Shown here one piece after another: positions 4,835 through 5,082 of a DNA stretch of 5,082 nt. The notes beneath the pieces are model-generated. The model made no database searches and was not told the DNA's origin. It saw nothing but the letters and a program-made list of their open reading frames with translations. The stretch comes from Planctomycetota bacterium. GTDB lineage: Bacteria; Planctomycetota; Phycisphaerae; UBA1845. Where the stretch lies: assembly GCA_024278775.1 (NCBI GenBank), contig JAJRSP010000218.1, positions 1 to 5,082 on the forward strand. The letters are read 5' to 3'. Each line of letters starts with the position of its first letter. Position 1 is the stretch's first letter. Both the position numbers and the translations under genes were made by a program.

Positions 4835-5001
4835 CTGAAAAGCGAGCCGCGTCCTCGTTGGAAATCGTTAGTCGTCCCTGAAAGACGGTTATCGCGTGCA
4901 GATCGCCGTATTTTTCGTCATTTTCGTGGCTTGGAAATTGTAGGGTTTTGTATCGATTGATGGTGAAACCTTGCAATTTTCGTACAGGCACGGAGGCCCT
5001 G
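4835..5001. other. Non-coding leader of the IS5-type element
   Basis: No gene is supported between the hairpin and the transposase start. This AT-richer stretch is presumably the element's left end and transposase leader. A small hairpin CGTC (4873-4876) with GACG (4884-4887) and a repeated octamer CCCTGAAA (4833-4840 and 4876-4883, allowing one base) are visible. I see no convincing sigma70 promoter. The terminal inverted repeat cannot be identified without the other end. Confidence 0.4.
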
Positions 5002-5082
5002 ATGAAGCCGAGATCCCAACCCCGCGATTCTTTTGAACTGTTTCAAGCCCACTTCCATCAGTTGCTCGATCCCGGTCACGAA
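5002..5082 (+). CDS. IS5-family transposase, N-terminal fragment (runs off the right edge)
   Basis: The first 27 codons are present. They begin MKPRSQPRDSFELFQ and continue AHFHQLLDPGHE, the typical start of IS5-family transposases of the type that goes on with a LVxLAxxIDW segment just past this point. GGAGG (4992-4996) lies 5 nt before the ATG, a strong ribosome binding site that fixes the start. The DDE catalytic residues lie outside the window, so completeness is unknown. The gene points away from fliM. It is a different family from the transposase at the left edge, so the two do not form an obvious composite transposon. Confidence 0.75.
   Translation, partial: MKPRSQPRDSFELFQAHFHQLLDPGHE

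Noticed and set aside
4758..4991. 77-codon minus-strand open frame upstream of fliM
   Set aside because: It needs a GTG start that overlaps the transposase ribosome binding site, has no ribosome binding site of its own that I can see, resembles no family and lies across the hairpin and insertion-sequence leader.
1..5082. CRISPR array, prophage, toxin-antitoxin or defence genes
   Set aside because: No regularly spaced repeats and no recognisable proteins of these kinds were found on either strand.

Overview
The window reads as a chromosomal stretch of a GC-rich, Gram-negative, flagellated bacterium. I lean towards Planctomycetota. The reasons are an exosortase H-type sorting enzyme with a membrane partner, a FliM whose wording (LLGGSN followed by ELFIPQRPL) I associate with planctomycete FliMs, a lipoprotein-like metallophosphoesterase, tRNAs without encoded CCA, and intergenic hairpin repeats of the GGGC-TGAA-GCCC kind. 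The assignment is inference from recognised families, not a database result.

Layout from left to right. Positions 1-48 (minus) hold the first 16 codons of an IS1182-type transposase, so the left edge is the 5' end of an insertion sequence running out of the window. Positions 164-1624 (minus) encode an exported calcineurin-fold metallophosphoesterase. Positions 1625-1799 are non-coding and carry a cluster of inverted repeats. Positions 1800-2988 (minus) are a two-gene unit in which exosortase H (xrtH) overlaps a downstream four-helix membrane protein by 14 bp. That partner looks like an exosortase that kept the conserved arginine but lost the catalytic cysteine and histidine. Upstream of xrtH lie an inverted-repeat-rich leader and a tRNA-His gene on the same strand (3124-3197). 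A gene-poor stretch of about 400 bp follows and ends in a good sigma70 promoter and tRNA-Ile(GAT) on the plus strand (3606-3678). fliM (3721-4725, minus, GTG start) converges on that tRNA. The right edge (5002-5082, plus) is the start of an IS5-family transposase, so fliM is cut off from whatever flagellar genes once lay upstream of it.

How the genes relate: xrtH and its partner are almost certainly translated together and act at the inner membrane on proteins with a C-terminal sorting tail; no such target is encoded here. FliM is the switch/C-ring protein of the flagellar motor. The metallophosphoesterase, the tRNAs and the two insertion sequences have no evident link to these systems. The most noteworthy signals are the apparently catalytically dead exosortase paralog paired with the live one, and a tRNA-His that lacks the G-1:C73 identity pair.
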